DNA of 64,000 nt from Macquaria australasica. Taxonomy: Eukaryota; Chordata; Actinopteri; Centrarchiformes; Percichthyidae. Under the pieces are notes generated by a model. It ran no database searches. It was given only the letters and a program-made list of their open reading frames with translations, and was not told the origin of the DNA. The position numbers were made by a program, and so were the translations under genes. Below, piece after piece: positions 1-11,006 of this stretch. The stretch is from assembly GCA_005408345.1 (NCBI GenBank), contig SEMN01000015.1, positions 2,578,001-2,642,000 of the forward strand, written 5' to 3'. Position 1 is the stretch's first letter. Each line of letters opens with the position of its first letter.

Positions 1-1230
1 ACATGTGATAGCTTGGCAGACAAAATCAGTGTTTGTTTATTTATTTATTTATTTATTGTGTGTCTTTATCTCGCTCTAGTCTTCTGTGTTCATGGACTCA
101 GTGTTGGTTTCCCTTTGGTATACTGTGTTTTGTAGGCACATTTCAGTCAAGTTCACTTCCAAAAAGTTCAAGTAACTAAATGAGATTATGTACGTGTTCA
201 TTCAGTGCATGACATATTTTTAGAGCTAACAACTGATGGCAGTGATTAGCGTTTTCTGATTCAAGAGACCAGCTAAGAATTCATTTAGGGCTCCACTCTG
301 ATTATTTAAGATGCTTATCGCCCACCGCTGATCAGCATCCGGTAAATCAGAGTATATCTCATGCCCCCTCTCACTAGAGGTGTAGGAGTGGCAGGGGATT
401 ACACAGAGCTAGCGGTTGGTGTCCATGCTTTTACATCCTACCTTATCTGCCCCACCTTCTCCTCCTAAAGGCTATGATCCAACTGTAATCTGTGCCTGAC
501 CAGGCTGTGTTTCGGATGAGGAGCCCAGGAACACGTTAATCACACACAACCTGTTAAATTGACCTGTGACTGAGAGGACAGAGCCTGTCACTGGTTAGAA
601 TGGCATTAGTCGAATTTAAGCTGAATTCAAAAGGGGAATATAGCAGTGTATATAGCATGTTTTTTAGACTCTGAATATCAAGGTAGAAAAGGGGAGAAAA
701 ATATCACTGAGCGTTCAGACACTGTTGCTAAAGCAGAGAGGGATTTTAGCATATTCACATGTCTGGCTGGTCTTTCTTTTTCCTGCATCTGATGCCTCTC
801 CGCTGGCTGCTTTGGTGCTTCACTTGGTTGGCCTTGTTGTTTTTGCTGTGGTTTCTAGTCGCTAGCTAGCAGCTCCCTGTGGATATGTGATGCCGTGCCC
901 CTGGCTGCAGTTCACACACTCACCCTGCCTCTCTTATTCAGGCAGCGAGGGGGAAAGAGAACGAGAGAGAGAGAGAGAGAGAGGATGTTTACCATGCTGT
1001 GGAGCTGCCTGCTTCCCAGCTTGTCTGCCTCAGCCCCAGTCTCTGACCAGAGACACAGAGAGAGAGAGACATAGGGGGAGGGAGCACTGCATCTTTCTTT
1101 CCCTCCCTCCCTCCCTCCCTCTTTTGCGCCAGTTTTCCCCTCCTCCCCTCTCGCTTTTATATTTCTTGTCTTCGCCTGCCCTCTAAAGGCCAAAGGGCTT
1201 TGCGCTCTGTATGTATGTGTGTGTGTGTGT

Positions 1231-1274
<44 letters not shown>

Positions 1275-4200
1275 GTGTGTAGCAGTCAGACTGCATCTGG
1301 CTGGTGCATCAGGCAGTGGCTTTTGCTCGGCATGTGAATTTCCTCCCTCTGCTGTAGCTTCAGAGTTGAGGTCTTAGCGGGGCATTTGCACAATCATGTA
1401 TACACACACACACACAAAGGATGGTGTAATTACCCTGTGCTCTCATGTAATCCCCCAGGTGTTGTATTTATCTCCACTGCGGCATATCTGACACCCAGCG
1501 CCAATACCTGGATTCACTTCAGTCGCCGTCCCTGCACCAAAACCATTCCCCAGCCTCTAGTCTCATAACTGTGTGTGTGTGTGTGTGTGACATTATAAAC
1601 AGCACACAATGCTATTCTACAGCATGCTTCTGTTAGAAAATATGTAATTTAGCACTGGCTATGACCATTGACATCTGTATTAAGTGCAGTTGAGCTGTGT
1701 GGTGGGACATTAAGAGTGTGTTTTATATCCCAGGATGTATAATAAGCAGCAACTGATTCTCTTGTCCAGTGGGAGAAACATACAGATATAGGCAGGGAGG
1801 GACAGAAATGTAAAATCCTGGAAAAGACACAAGCCAATGCTTAATGGAAATAAAAGGGAGAAAGTCAAGCAGGTAAAGATGCAAATGTGACAAACGGCAG
1901 ACAGCACACACAGTTAGCTTTCAGGCAGACAGATCTACAATCAAACACGCATCCATACAGTCAGTCATACTGGCTTTCAGGCAAGCCGAGCCCAGGGCCG
2001 TGCTGCAGGGGCCCTCTCCTCCCCACACCAGTGGCATCCCTCTGGTTGGAGCTCGTCTGTCAGCCGGGTTTGACACGATGACGTCGGGGAACGCTGGAAA
2101 AAAAAAAACTGTGCTTCTCGAGCTTATATTTCTTTCTCTCGTACTGATGATGTGCATCTTGTGCGTGAGCGAACAGTGCTGTGGCTGAGATATGACAGAC
2201 AGAAAGCTTGAAGAGGCGGTGGTGGGTTGGATTGGAGTAAAAGCACAGGAGCAGATTGCTGTTATTTTAGTTTGGGTGGTATTTTTGTTTCAGATAGTTT
2301 CATAGTCATTTCCGATTTTCACAAGAGCAGAGTAAAAGGGAACTTTTTCTGTGGGTCACTGTGCATTTAAAACACGAGTGCAATAAGATTTTCATTGTTT
2401 TGACGATACAGTTATTGGAAATCTGACTTGTAGTGTAAGTGCTGCTTTGTCTGGTGCTTTATGCTTAAGTTATCCCTATTTCTGTTTTATTCATTTGCAT
2501 ATCTTTGCTGCAACACGCCATTTTCCCATGAGAGGAGAACATACTTTAGGAGTTTCATCTTATTTAACTGATACATGGAATTCATGCATTTCAAGAGTGA
2601 CTGGTGTAAAGTCATTTCTAAATTTAGTTCATGCACATACACTCAAAATGTATGTATTCCATGCACATATTTGAGTATTTTTAGTTTGACATTTGCCCTT
2701 TGTCTGTTCATTTTTGTGTTCTCTATATTCTGTAGTAGTTTAAATGTCTCTGTATTGTGCCAGCTGAAGAAAAGTACTGCTGCATTCATTTTTGATGAAA
2801 GGATAAGTAAGTAGTAAGTCCACAGAGTGCTTGGGTTCCTGGCCCAGGCTTACAGGCCTCTTGCAGTGCTCAGTCCAAGGCTGGTCCTCTCAAACCGTGG
2901 CACAGAGTAGGACACATTGTGAAGAAAATCAGCCTCTGCCTTTTTTGAGAGCTCATTCGGAAGGGACAAAGATGGATCCATTTTCCAGCAGACGTGACGT
3001 TGTGTGTTCCTGTGTGTCTGAATGGGGTGCTATAGAAGTGGTTTTTCAAAAGATCCACATTCTGGTGGACCTGAACCTCTCTGCTATGTGTCACGCTATG
3101 GTTGGCTTCACACATTACAGCCACTCCTACCGGATGAGCGTAATAGCGAGGACAGCTTGTTATAGACACCTGGTGATTATGACCTGCTGTGAACAACCTC
3201 GCTCTCTCCCTCCCCTTTGCCTTTCTCTTGTGGCCACTTTGATCAAATCTGTGCACTTACGTCCTTGACTGCTGCCCCCGATGCCTGACCCCTGCATTTG
3301 AAATGTCCCCGCTTATGTAAAAGTTTATGTAGATTAATGCCACAATTTATGCAGATTCAGTTTTTGCCACTCAGGCTTGAAGCACTAAAAGGTAGATGAG
3401 CGCTGACCTTCCCCGCTAACAGCTACGTGAGCTCTCACCGATTATCTCATAACTGCTGCACACGGTGTTAGTTCTGTGGCAGACAGAGAGATGGAGAGCA
3501 ATGTCAGAATTCATTCAGTTCCATTTTTAACTTTTTTTTTTTTTTTAACAGTGTCATTTAAATCAAGGCTGTCTTTTTTGTCAAAATGGCATTTGGGAGG
3601 CTTAGTAAGAGTGGTTTATGTCACATTGCACCACACACGCATGATTGTCCCTCCTTTAAAACATCATGCTTTCCGCAGCCCCACAGTGTCTGTCAAACAG
3701 AAACAACTGCCAGCAGTGGTATCAAGCAGCCGTCTGTGTGTCACGCCGAGCCTCCACAGAGCCGTAAACTCGCAAGTGGCAGCAGCATTGCCGAGGTTGA
3801 ACAGTCAAGTGCCATCAAGAGCAGTTTGCCATAGAAATGGGTCTATCTGAAAGCAAACAAAGGGCTCACACTTGACTCGACCCGCTCCACGTAGGCTAAG
3901 TGCACACGGGCCTGTCTGACACAGGAAAATGGCTTTCAGTCTGAGCAGTCAAAGCAGAAGAGTAGAGAGAGTAGACAATAAATGTCACCGTTACAACTTT
4001 CCTTGGGAAAAGAAAGTGTTACATTCAGCTGTGATGTTTGGATGTAGTGAAGCACGGCTGAAAGGGTAAAGTCAAGGTCACTGGAGAGGTTTTGAATGTA
4101 TAGCTGTATTTGCTGTATGATTCTTAACATTGACATGACTCATCTGCCTCTTTCAATTAACTATTATTAAAGATATTCATTGAAAGTGCAAGTCTAGACA

Positions 4201-5634
4201 CAGTATTTGTAGCGCAGTCACAAATGATTTTGATTAATGCAACTTTGCTGCTGTAAGTCATCCTCACAAAGAAAGCTCTTTTTCTTCTATAAAGAGTGAA
4301 CTTTTAGCAGAGCAAATTTCTGATGTCACAGTCGAGGTCTGTTGCGAGTTTTGTCACCCCCGGTAGCTCTCTGTGTTGGTGTCACTGACGATAGCGATGA
4401 GCTCGCTCACAGCATTGCATCAAAAAAGCTAACAGAAAAACAGCCTCCGTCAGGTCGCCAACCCTCCGCGCCTTTTACACAAACACAAAGTGACCCACCA
4501 GTCACACAGTTAAGACAAGGTGTCAGCTGAAGTTAGTGCTGAAGTGAGCTAAAAGCCCTGGCTGGCACTGAGGCCAAGTGGGAAAACAGCTGTTCACTTC
4601 ACTGTGAGTGTGTGTGGGAGAGTTTCTGTATGTATGTGTGTACTTTACAGCATATGCATTCATGTGTGTGCGCACTATTTATATCTATAGCTGCGTCCTG
4701 CCATTGACCCATGCCGTTTCTCTTCCGCCTTATTTGATAATGATGCTGCAGCCTACAGTGGCTTGGCTGCATGTCAGTGTGTCATGATGTTATCACTGAT
4801 GCTTCAGCGGGCTGTTTACATTAGACTCATTAACCTCCTAGTCTCAGGCCCATCTGCCATTTTAAAATCTAAGATTTAAAAGCTGATCAAATCCTACTAT
4901 ATCGCTACTTCTCAAAACTACATGTGAATGTTACTTAATGTTATAATTTTGAGTCACAAGTACTTTCAAGTGATGCCATTCATAACAAGATTGCAACCTT
5001 CAATACTTTAAATCCGGGAGGCAACTTAAAGATGAGCTTTAGTGAAGGTAGAAGAATACTGGGGGGGTCAAAGAGTAAGAAGTGTTTGCATTTAGATTTT
5101 CAGTTTTGTCATGGTGTGTGTGTGTGAAGGCTGTGACATGCTCAAAGTGCATGCACTTTGTCTCTCGAGCACTCCAACAGCTGAATACATGATGCACTCT
5201 TGTCCTTGCGCTTTCATGCGGAGAGTTGTCTTCAATAGAGCCATTCACAGATCCATTTAAAGAAACTCTTTTTGTCTTTGTTCAATATTGATGAAGTGTT
5301 TGGTGCTACCAGAACAAACCTTGGTTGACTTTTGAGTGTGTTTTTTGTTCTGTAGCACAAATTAAAAAAAAAGACTCCCCTGTTAAAGGTATCAAAAGTA
5401 GTCACCGCGCTTGTCGCAGGTTGTTTCCTCTTGCTTCAGAATTTTGATCCATGCATACAATATTTTCAAGTGCGGTAATGTCATTCCAGAAATGCAAGCT
5501 TTCGTGTGCATTATGTAGGGTATGTGCCACACCTACGAGGAGCACGTAGTAGCCTTGAGTTGTTATAGAAATGACTGTAATCATAGTCGGTAAAGGCTGT
5601 GTGATCTGATCCTGTATACCTCTGCCCCCTCCAG
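1..5634 (+). other. slf1: Presumed slf1 intron, no exon recognised
   Basis: This stretch lies directly upstream of the slf1 terminal exon and ends in a good acceptor (pyrimidine-rich run, then AG at 5633-5634). I looked for the preceding ankyrin-repeat exons on the + strand and saw none, so it is probably intron. It contains simple repeats (TG-rich 1213-1280, GA-rich about 955-985, TG 1571-1589) and two non-repetitive mixed-composition patches (about 290-590 and 3090-3240) that could be regulatory. Open frames here, up to 145 codons, have no recognisable domain. Confidence 0.6.
1213..1280. repeat. (TG)n microsatellite
   Basis: A TG dinucleotide tract, slightly interrupted by C and A, runs about 68 bp in the presumed slf1 intron. 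Confidence 0.95.
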
Positions 5635-6125
5635 GCTCAGCTCTCCTGCGGCAGACTGATGGAGACGGGCGGACTGCACTGGATCTGGTCTCTGCAACAA
5701 GTCAGAGGGAGGAGCTCCTCCACAGCGCGCAGGTCGGAGACTCGGCCCTGAGAAACACAGTGACTGAGGTCTTGAACCTGCCCCTCCTGGAGGTGGGATC
5801 CTCTGTGCTGGCTCACCTCATTTTCTCCTACAAGCAAGAAAAGGGCTTGTCCGGCCTTGTGCAGCCCAGCGACAAATCCCGCAGCATGGGTTACAGGCTG
5901 GTCCGGGCCCTGGAGGCACACTCCATTCAAAAAGTGACTTCGGGCTGGACTGACCAGCGGGCAGTGAGGCTGATGGAGGACGCAGAGACAGTGTTGGAGC
6001 TCGGCAGAGGGAGTTACCTGGGGCAGGTGTCTCAGGTAGTGAAAGAGTGCAAAGGAGAGAATACACTCTTCCTAATGGAGATACTGGAGGATCTTAAGTC
6101 TCGGGGAGAAGCGCTAGTGGCTTGA
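5635..6125 (+). CDS. slf1: SLF1 terminal coding exon (SMC5-SMC6 localization factor 1)
   Basis: SLF1 (formerly ANKRD32) is a nuclear DNA-repair scaffold. With RAD18 and SLF2 it recruits the SMC5/6 complex to stalled forks and crosslinks. Seen here: an acceptor of the form pyrimidine run plus CCAG, then one open frame of 163 codons ending in TGA at 6123-6125. It enters in phase (the first two bases complete a split codon). The exon opens with the end of an ankyrin repeat (DGDGRTALDLV, about residues 8-18), followed by about 145 residues of mostly helical, Leu/Glu-rich sequence with no membrane segment. That matches what I recall of SLF1: N-terminal BRCT domains, three ankyrin repeats, then a C-terminal region of roughly 150 residues. 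The identification rests on the ankyrin end, the length of the tail and the tail-to-tail neighbour mctp1, its neighbour in human as well. BRCT and earlier ankyrin exons are outside the window. The alternative is another ankyrin protein with a similar tail. Confidence 0.78.
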
Positions 6126-6419
6126 CATAGGATAAATGGACAACACACAGAAAAAGACGAATGTAAATTGTAAATTGAAATGTTAACAAAAGGGTATCTG
6201 TGTCAGTTATATACAACTGTTTATTATATGAACATAGAATTCACCAAGACCTTAAAATGACTGCACAGGCAACAAACACCTTCTTACCTTCTGCGGATGT
6301 CCACAAAATAATGTGGCCATCTCCTGCCTTAGCATGTGTTTTTTAAGTTGGCTGTATGTTGATTTCTACAGAGAAACCATTTTATACTTTTGGTTATAAC
6401 AACATGGTTTGGATATATT

Positions 6420-6498
6420 TAATAAATAAATAAATAAATATAAATATAAATATAAATAAATAAATAAATAAATAAATAAATATATATATATATAAAGA

Positions 6499-6579
<81 letters not shown>

Positions 6580-6700
6580 GTAGATATGGTTTATATAGAT
6601 AGCATGCCTATAGATATATATAGATATATATATATATAGATATATATATATAAATTAAATATATATATCTATATATAGATATATATAGATAGTGTGTGCA
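6420..6700. repeat. AT-rich simple repeat block: (AATA)n then (TA)n
   Basis: An (AATA/AAAT)n tract about 60 bp long passes into an uninterrupted (TA)n tract at about 6498-6572. Degenerate TAGATATATA units follow to about 6700. It lies in the slf1 3' region and includes the first candidate poly(A) signals. Confidence 0.93.
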
Positions 6701-6750
6701 TGTTTTTATATTGCAATACTGTATAAACTGTTACTACCTCAAGTTCTTGT

Positions 6751-6872
6751 TTTGTACAGCCATGTTTCTTAATGTTCAAAGATAAAACAGTTTCTCACTA
6801 TTTTTTCACTTGTTTGTACAGCCATGTTTCTTAATGTTCAAAGATAAAACAGTTTCTCACTATTTTTTCACA
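6751..6872 (+). repeat. 62-bp tandem duplication in slf1 3' region
   Basis: A unit beginning TTTGTACAGCCATG at 6751 is repeated almost exactly from 6813. The copies share the run through AGATAAAACAG and TTTCTCAC and stay near-identical to about 6870. The lack of divergence suggests a recent duplication. Confidence 0.9.
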
Positions 6873-6917
6873 ACAAATAAATGAAAATAACTTGACTGAG
6901 TGGTCAAGAATTTTATA

Positions 6918-7230
6918 CAGGGTTTGTACACCTTTTTTAAGAGTAAAATTCAAGGACTTTTCTCGCACTTTCAAGGTACCTAAACCAAAAATTTCCAGAC
7001 TAAATCTAAAATTGTTACTGTAAATGCCAGGAGACAACAAATATGACGATGGGATCGTTTCATTTCAAATATTAAAAGGCTGTGTGATTGTGTAGATGAA
7101 ACACCAGATTATATTGAAAATCAAGCATTTTTTCAAGTTGTATATTCAAATTCAAGCATATTCCTAACCTTGAAAACATAACTGTTAAAATTAAGCATTT
7201 TCCAAACTGTCAAGACTTTATACGACCCGT
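6918..7230. mobile_element. hAT-like MITE (candidate)
   Basis: The block starts CAGGGTTTGTACACC and contains phrases typical of a fish non-autonomous hAT family that I recognise from memory (AAATTCAAGGACTTTT, CCAAAAATTTCCAGAC, repeated TCAAGCATTTT). It ends near TATACGACCCG, a decayed inverse of the start. There is no transposase frame. I see no convincing 8-bp target duplication, so the right boundary is approximate. Confidence 0.5.
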
Positions 7231-8100
7231 TATACTGATAAATCATGGGGAAATGGCTACTGCAGTGTAAGGCTGAAAGGTGCTCTAACAAATGGAGTGG
7301 CTTCATGTGGGGGCCACAGTGACAGAGAGTAAAACCAGTTCTCACAGAAGTCATCCTGGTTTGAAATGCTTGAGGCACTGATGTGCACTCAGGGTTTTAG
7401 CCACACAGACAGCAGTGAGGAATGAGCCACTTCCTGAAGCTGAACATGAATGAAGAGAGGGGCTTAGGCCTGCTTGTTGGGGTGGGTCGAGTGGGCGACG
7501 GAACAATGGAGGTGAGGAGAGGGGGATTTGAACCTGAAATGTGAATGCAATTGGTTATTTGAGACTGAGATGAATGGCCTTATATTCCCTTTGCTGCTAC
7601 CAGTGCTGGCTTACAGTAGGAATGAGATTGTTGATGCAGAAAACAAATTTAGCAATAACCCAGATACTCTGAAGATGATAAAAAATATTTAATCTCGTCT
7701 TTGTTTTCTCTTTTTTTTTTTTCTTTCAAAATAAGCAACATACATCAGATGCATTTAATTTCTCAAACCGGAAATATACATCATATTTTCTTTCACCCCT
7801 CCTGACCAACCCATTTCTCAGGCTCTTTAATTCTGTCCTGAAATGTCATTGGTCAGAACTGGGCACATGAAGATAATGTCACAGGCAGGCAATGTTGCAG
7901 GCGGAAAAAGAGATCTTAGAAAATAAGACAGGCATACACTTACTTTACAATATCATCACCAGACCATCAACAGGCATACTGTATAAAATACAAACATAAA
8001 TTAATAAGTAGTTAGTCATGTACAGTATTATTTAAAAAATAAATAGTCTCATTTCAACCTGGTGCAAATAAAAGTGCTTTTTTTTCCTTTACAGCCATCA
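7231..8100. other. Intergenic gap between slf1 and mctp1 3' ends
   Basis: Between the MITE and the proposed mctp1 cleavage site I see no exon, RNA gene or long repeat. There is a T-rich tract at about 7709-7722. Confidence 0.4.
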
Positions 8101-8123
8101 GTCTGATACATTACTTTAAATCA

Positions 8124-8129
8124 TTTATT
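8124..8129 (-). terminator. mctp1: Candidate mctp1 poly(A) signal AATAAA
   Basis: This is the first exact AATAAA on the - strand after the mctp1 stop; a scan of 8130-10832 by eye gave no other. Confidence 0.4.
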
Positions 8130-9468
8130 TTCTCTTTGCATACAAAATAAAAACACTTTGGTTTGCTTGCAAACAGAGCCAAAACTTAATAATAAATGAC
8201 AAAAGATAAGAAACGGTATTTGGATGCAATACCACACAATAGTCACCACAATTTGCTGTAAAATAACTACATACAGTAGTAGACACATACATATCAGGTA
8301 TTCAAACAGTCCCTTCAGGCATTATAAAAAGCCATCCTTCACGAGCCACAGAGTGTGTTTGTTGAGGAGGCTATAATCAGTCTGCGACACTGTTCTTGGG
8401 GGACAGTCTGTTATTGTCTTTCAAGTGGATTCCTCAAAGCAACAAAACAAAATCAATGGCCCTCTGGAGTGACAGATCCAAGCCTGTTGATATTTAAGCA
8501 TGGAGATGGATGGGTAAATAGGGAGGGAGCAGGAGAGGGTAGAGGCGATGGCAAGCAGACAGGCAGGACGAGAGGATGACAAAATGGCAGAAGAGAGCTC
8601 TAGTTGTGGTGGGGAGGGGGTTTAGAGTGATAAAGATGGACAGACAGATGAACGGACAAAGCGGGAACAAAAAGATGGAGAAGGGGGGGAGGCAGGGATC
8701 AGTAGGATGAGAGGAGACCTCCTCAAATGTAGCCTGAGCTGTGATCTTTCAACAGATGCTCAGCAAGAAGCCCAGGAGACCGTCCCTTCAGACAGGGTCG
8801 CAACCCCGCTCACTGACGAATGAGGGAGCCGCAGAGAAAGCAAACGGAGAGAAGCATGATGGGAAGAGGGGTCTGAAATAGCATAAAACACACACACACA
8901 ATCACACACATCCCTCCCTCCCTGACATCTCAGGCCCAAGTCCCCTCAGAGCCTTGTCTTGTCACACAGCGACTTGCTGCTCATCTAGCTGACGGCCTTC
9001 TACACCAGCAAACTCCACACCAAATAACAGCTGGCACTTCTGCTGCACCACACACACACACACACACATGCTTTTACATGCTGACACACACACACACCAG
9101 CTGAATCTACGCATCAGTCTACAGCTGGAGGGGAGATACAATTGCAACACACACCAACGCTGAGAAAAGCATCATGTCTTTGATTGCATAAACGTGTATA
9201 CGCAAACATACACAGTTCACATACACAAGCTTCTGTCTCTGGAAAGACAGATCAAAGTTGAGCTGTGGGCACAGGAGGTGGGGCAGATGGAGAGGGCGGC
9301 CAGCCTGGGGCACAGCATCACAGAGAGCATGTTTGTGTGAGTGTGTGTGCCTGAGAGGGAGAGAATGTGCCTGCTCAAATGGGATGTTATGCTTTCATCT
9401 GTGAGCAAGTAGGTACAGTATGTGTACGTGAGATCTCTTAAAGAAGCGGTGTACTCACGTGAGAGGAT

Positions 9469-9473
9469 TTGTG

Positions 9474-9504
<31 letters not shown>
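9469..9504. repeat. (TG)n microsatellite
   Basis: A TG tract with one C interruption lies in the proposed mctp1 3' UTR. Confidence 0.93.
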
Positions 9505-10832
9505 CTGCATGCATACTTGTGTGTGGGTGTGAGTACTTTCGTGTGTGTGGCTGCCGAGCGAACACAAGGGGAGATGAGAGGAAAGGAGACCAGCCTTTCA
9601 AACAAGATTAGGGCTGTGGCTGCCTAAAGGCCTGCCTGCCTGGCGACACTCTGCATAGACCGGGTGACATCTACATTAACACCACGACAGCAGAAGGCCC
9701 AGTCTGCTGCGCCTCCTGACAGACAGAGAAGGTGTCTCGCTGATTGACTGTGGATTTTGACATGTTTTTAAGGGGTAAAACGAGGCTACAGCTAAAGTAT
9801 CTGGGCATTTAGTCGTAATAAAGGTCTGGGGCATAACACCAACTGTCTAATACTCAACAGTATTGTTCTTTTCTCCTCTGGGTTATTATTTAATGATGAT
9901 TATATAATTACAATCTATTTTAAGAAGAACAGACTCACTGTACTTAAAATAATACCACTGTCCACTGTGGTTTGATTTTTTTGTTTTGGAGTCAAATCTT
10001 GCTAATTTGGCCATTGTATTAAAGCGAAGAGATACCACCACAAGCTTTCAGCCTGTTGGTCCAGTTTTGCATTTGTGTAGAAGGACATATCTGGAGGCTA
10101 CCACCATAATTGCTAATCAACTTGGCTGGCTGAGTTAAGTGGAAAAAAAATCCAAATTACTGCCAGTGAACATAACATCCTTAACACATCCAAGAGGGGA
10201 AGAAAACAAAAGATACTTCAGTACAAAAACAATTAGAAAATATCAGCATATTACCAAAATCATTTAATATACAACTACAATATGAGCTAAAAAAAAAACT
10301 TAAAGTCTATTGCAGAGTGATAATGCAGAATGTTAGTATAAGGCTTGTATTTTGATAAACATGGACGTGCTGAAAATGTCTTTTTGGGTCAGTGAGTATA
10401 AATGTTAAAACTCGTTTTACTCATTATGTGACACTTGCGGCAAGCAATTGGACAGAGTCCTCTGAGCTGTCAGAGTGATGAGAGAAGAAAGGAGGAGAGT
10501 GGCTCACACGGCTGAGAAAAAAGGTCATTCCATCCATCCTTCCCACTTGCCTTTAAAATCAATCAAAAGCATAATGGTGATAAGAATAATTCGAGAGATT
10601 TCTTGTACTCGTCTTTTTTCATACAAAAAACACCTCAGGAAACTGTACTGTACATCATGAGTAATTGAAGACAGAAAAAAAGGTTTAAGAGAAGAAAATA
10701 GGAAAGAAAATAAAGGGAAGGATAGTTGAGCTGAGCCGGTCCAGAGCCGTCTTCCTCTGCTCCTCAGTGTCCAGTAATAGACCACGAGAAGAAAAGTGGA
10801 GAAGAGAGGAGTTTGTGGGCGGACACAGTCAT

Positions 10833-10904
10833 CTACCCGGGGTTGTTTTTCTTCCTTTTATTTGGACTGGGATTGGGATCCAGTTTCAGCTCTCGGTACT
10901 GCAC
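10833..10904 (-). CDS. mctp1: mctp1 last coding exon (C-terminal tail and stop)
   Basis: On the - strand, after acceptor TTTTAACAG, 23 codons are followed by TAG. They read VQYRELKLDPNPSP, then a basic end NKRKKNNPG. The human tail I know has the same plan (VQYQELKPD, then KRKKNN). The phase-0 entry joins exactly to the preceding exon ending DVQV. The RKK cluster close to the end is cytosolic in the accepted topology and could act in sorting, but that is inference. Confidence 0.95.
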   Translation of the reverse strand: MQYRELKLDPNPSPNKRKKNNPG

Positions 10905-10970
10905 CTGTTAAAACACACAGAAACACACACGCAGGCATACACGCACACATGCAGGCGTGCACGCACACAT

Positions 10971-11006
<36 letters not shown>

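Larger units (their letters stand above)
6126..6900 (+). other. slf1: slf1 3' UTR and polyadenylation region (approximate)
   Basis: This follows the slf1 stop. The first AATAAA on the + strand is at 6421, inside an (AATA)n run that supplies many overlapping copies. A separate AATAAA sits at 6876-6881 after the 62-bp duplication. Either could be used; the true cleavage site cannot be fixed from sequence alone. The region is strongly AT-rich. Confidence 0.45.
8100..10832 (-). other. mctp1: mctp1 3' UTR (approximate)
   Basis: On the - strand the stop codon is followed by about 2.7 kb without another exon. The first canonical AATAAA I find on this strand is at 8129-8124 (TTTATT on +), which suggests cleavage near 8100. 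The stretch contains CA/TG microsatellites at about 9048-9070 and 9469-9504. A UTR this long is normal for a neuronal vertebrate gene. A shorter form could use the ATTAAA variant near 10264. Confidence 0.4.

Noticed and set aside
3476..3850. Overlapping open frames that might be a Ser-rich upstream slf1 exon
   Set aside because: No good acceptor/donor pair in phase with the slf1 exon, and no ankyrin or BRCT feature.
5760..6125. slf1 frame read as a separate 121-residue protein starting at a GTG
   Set aside because: The frame continues upstream to a strong splice acceptor at 5633-5634 and includes an ankyrin-repeat end, so it is an internal part of a longer exon.
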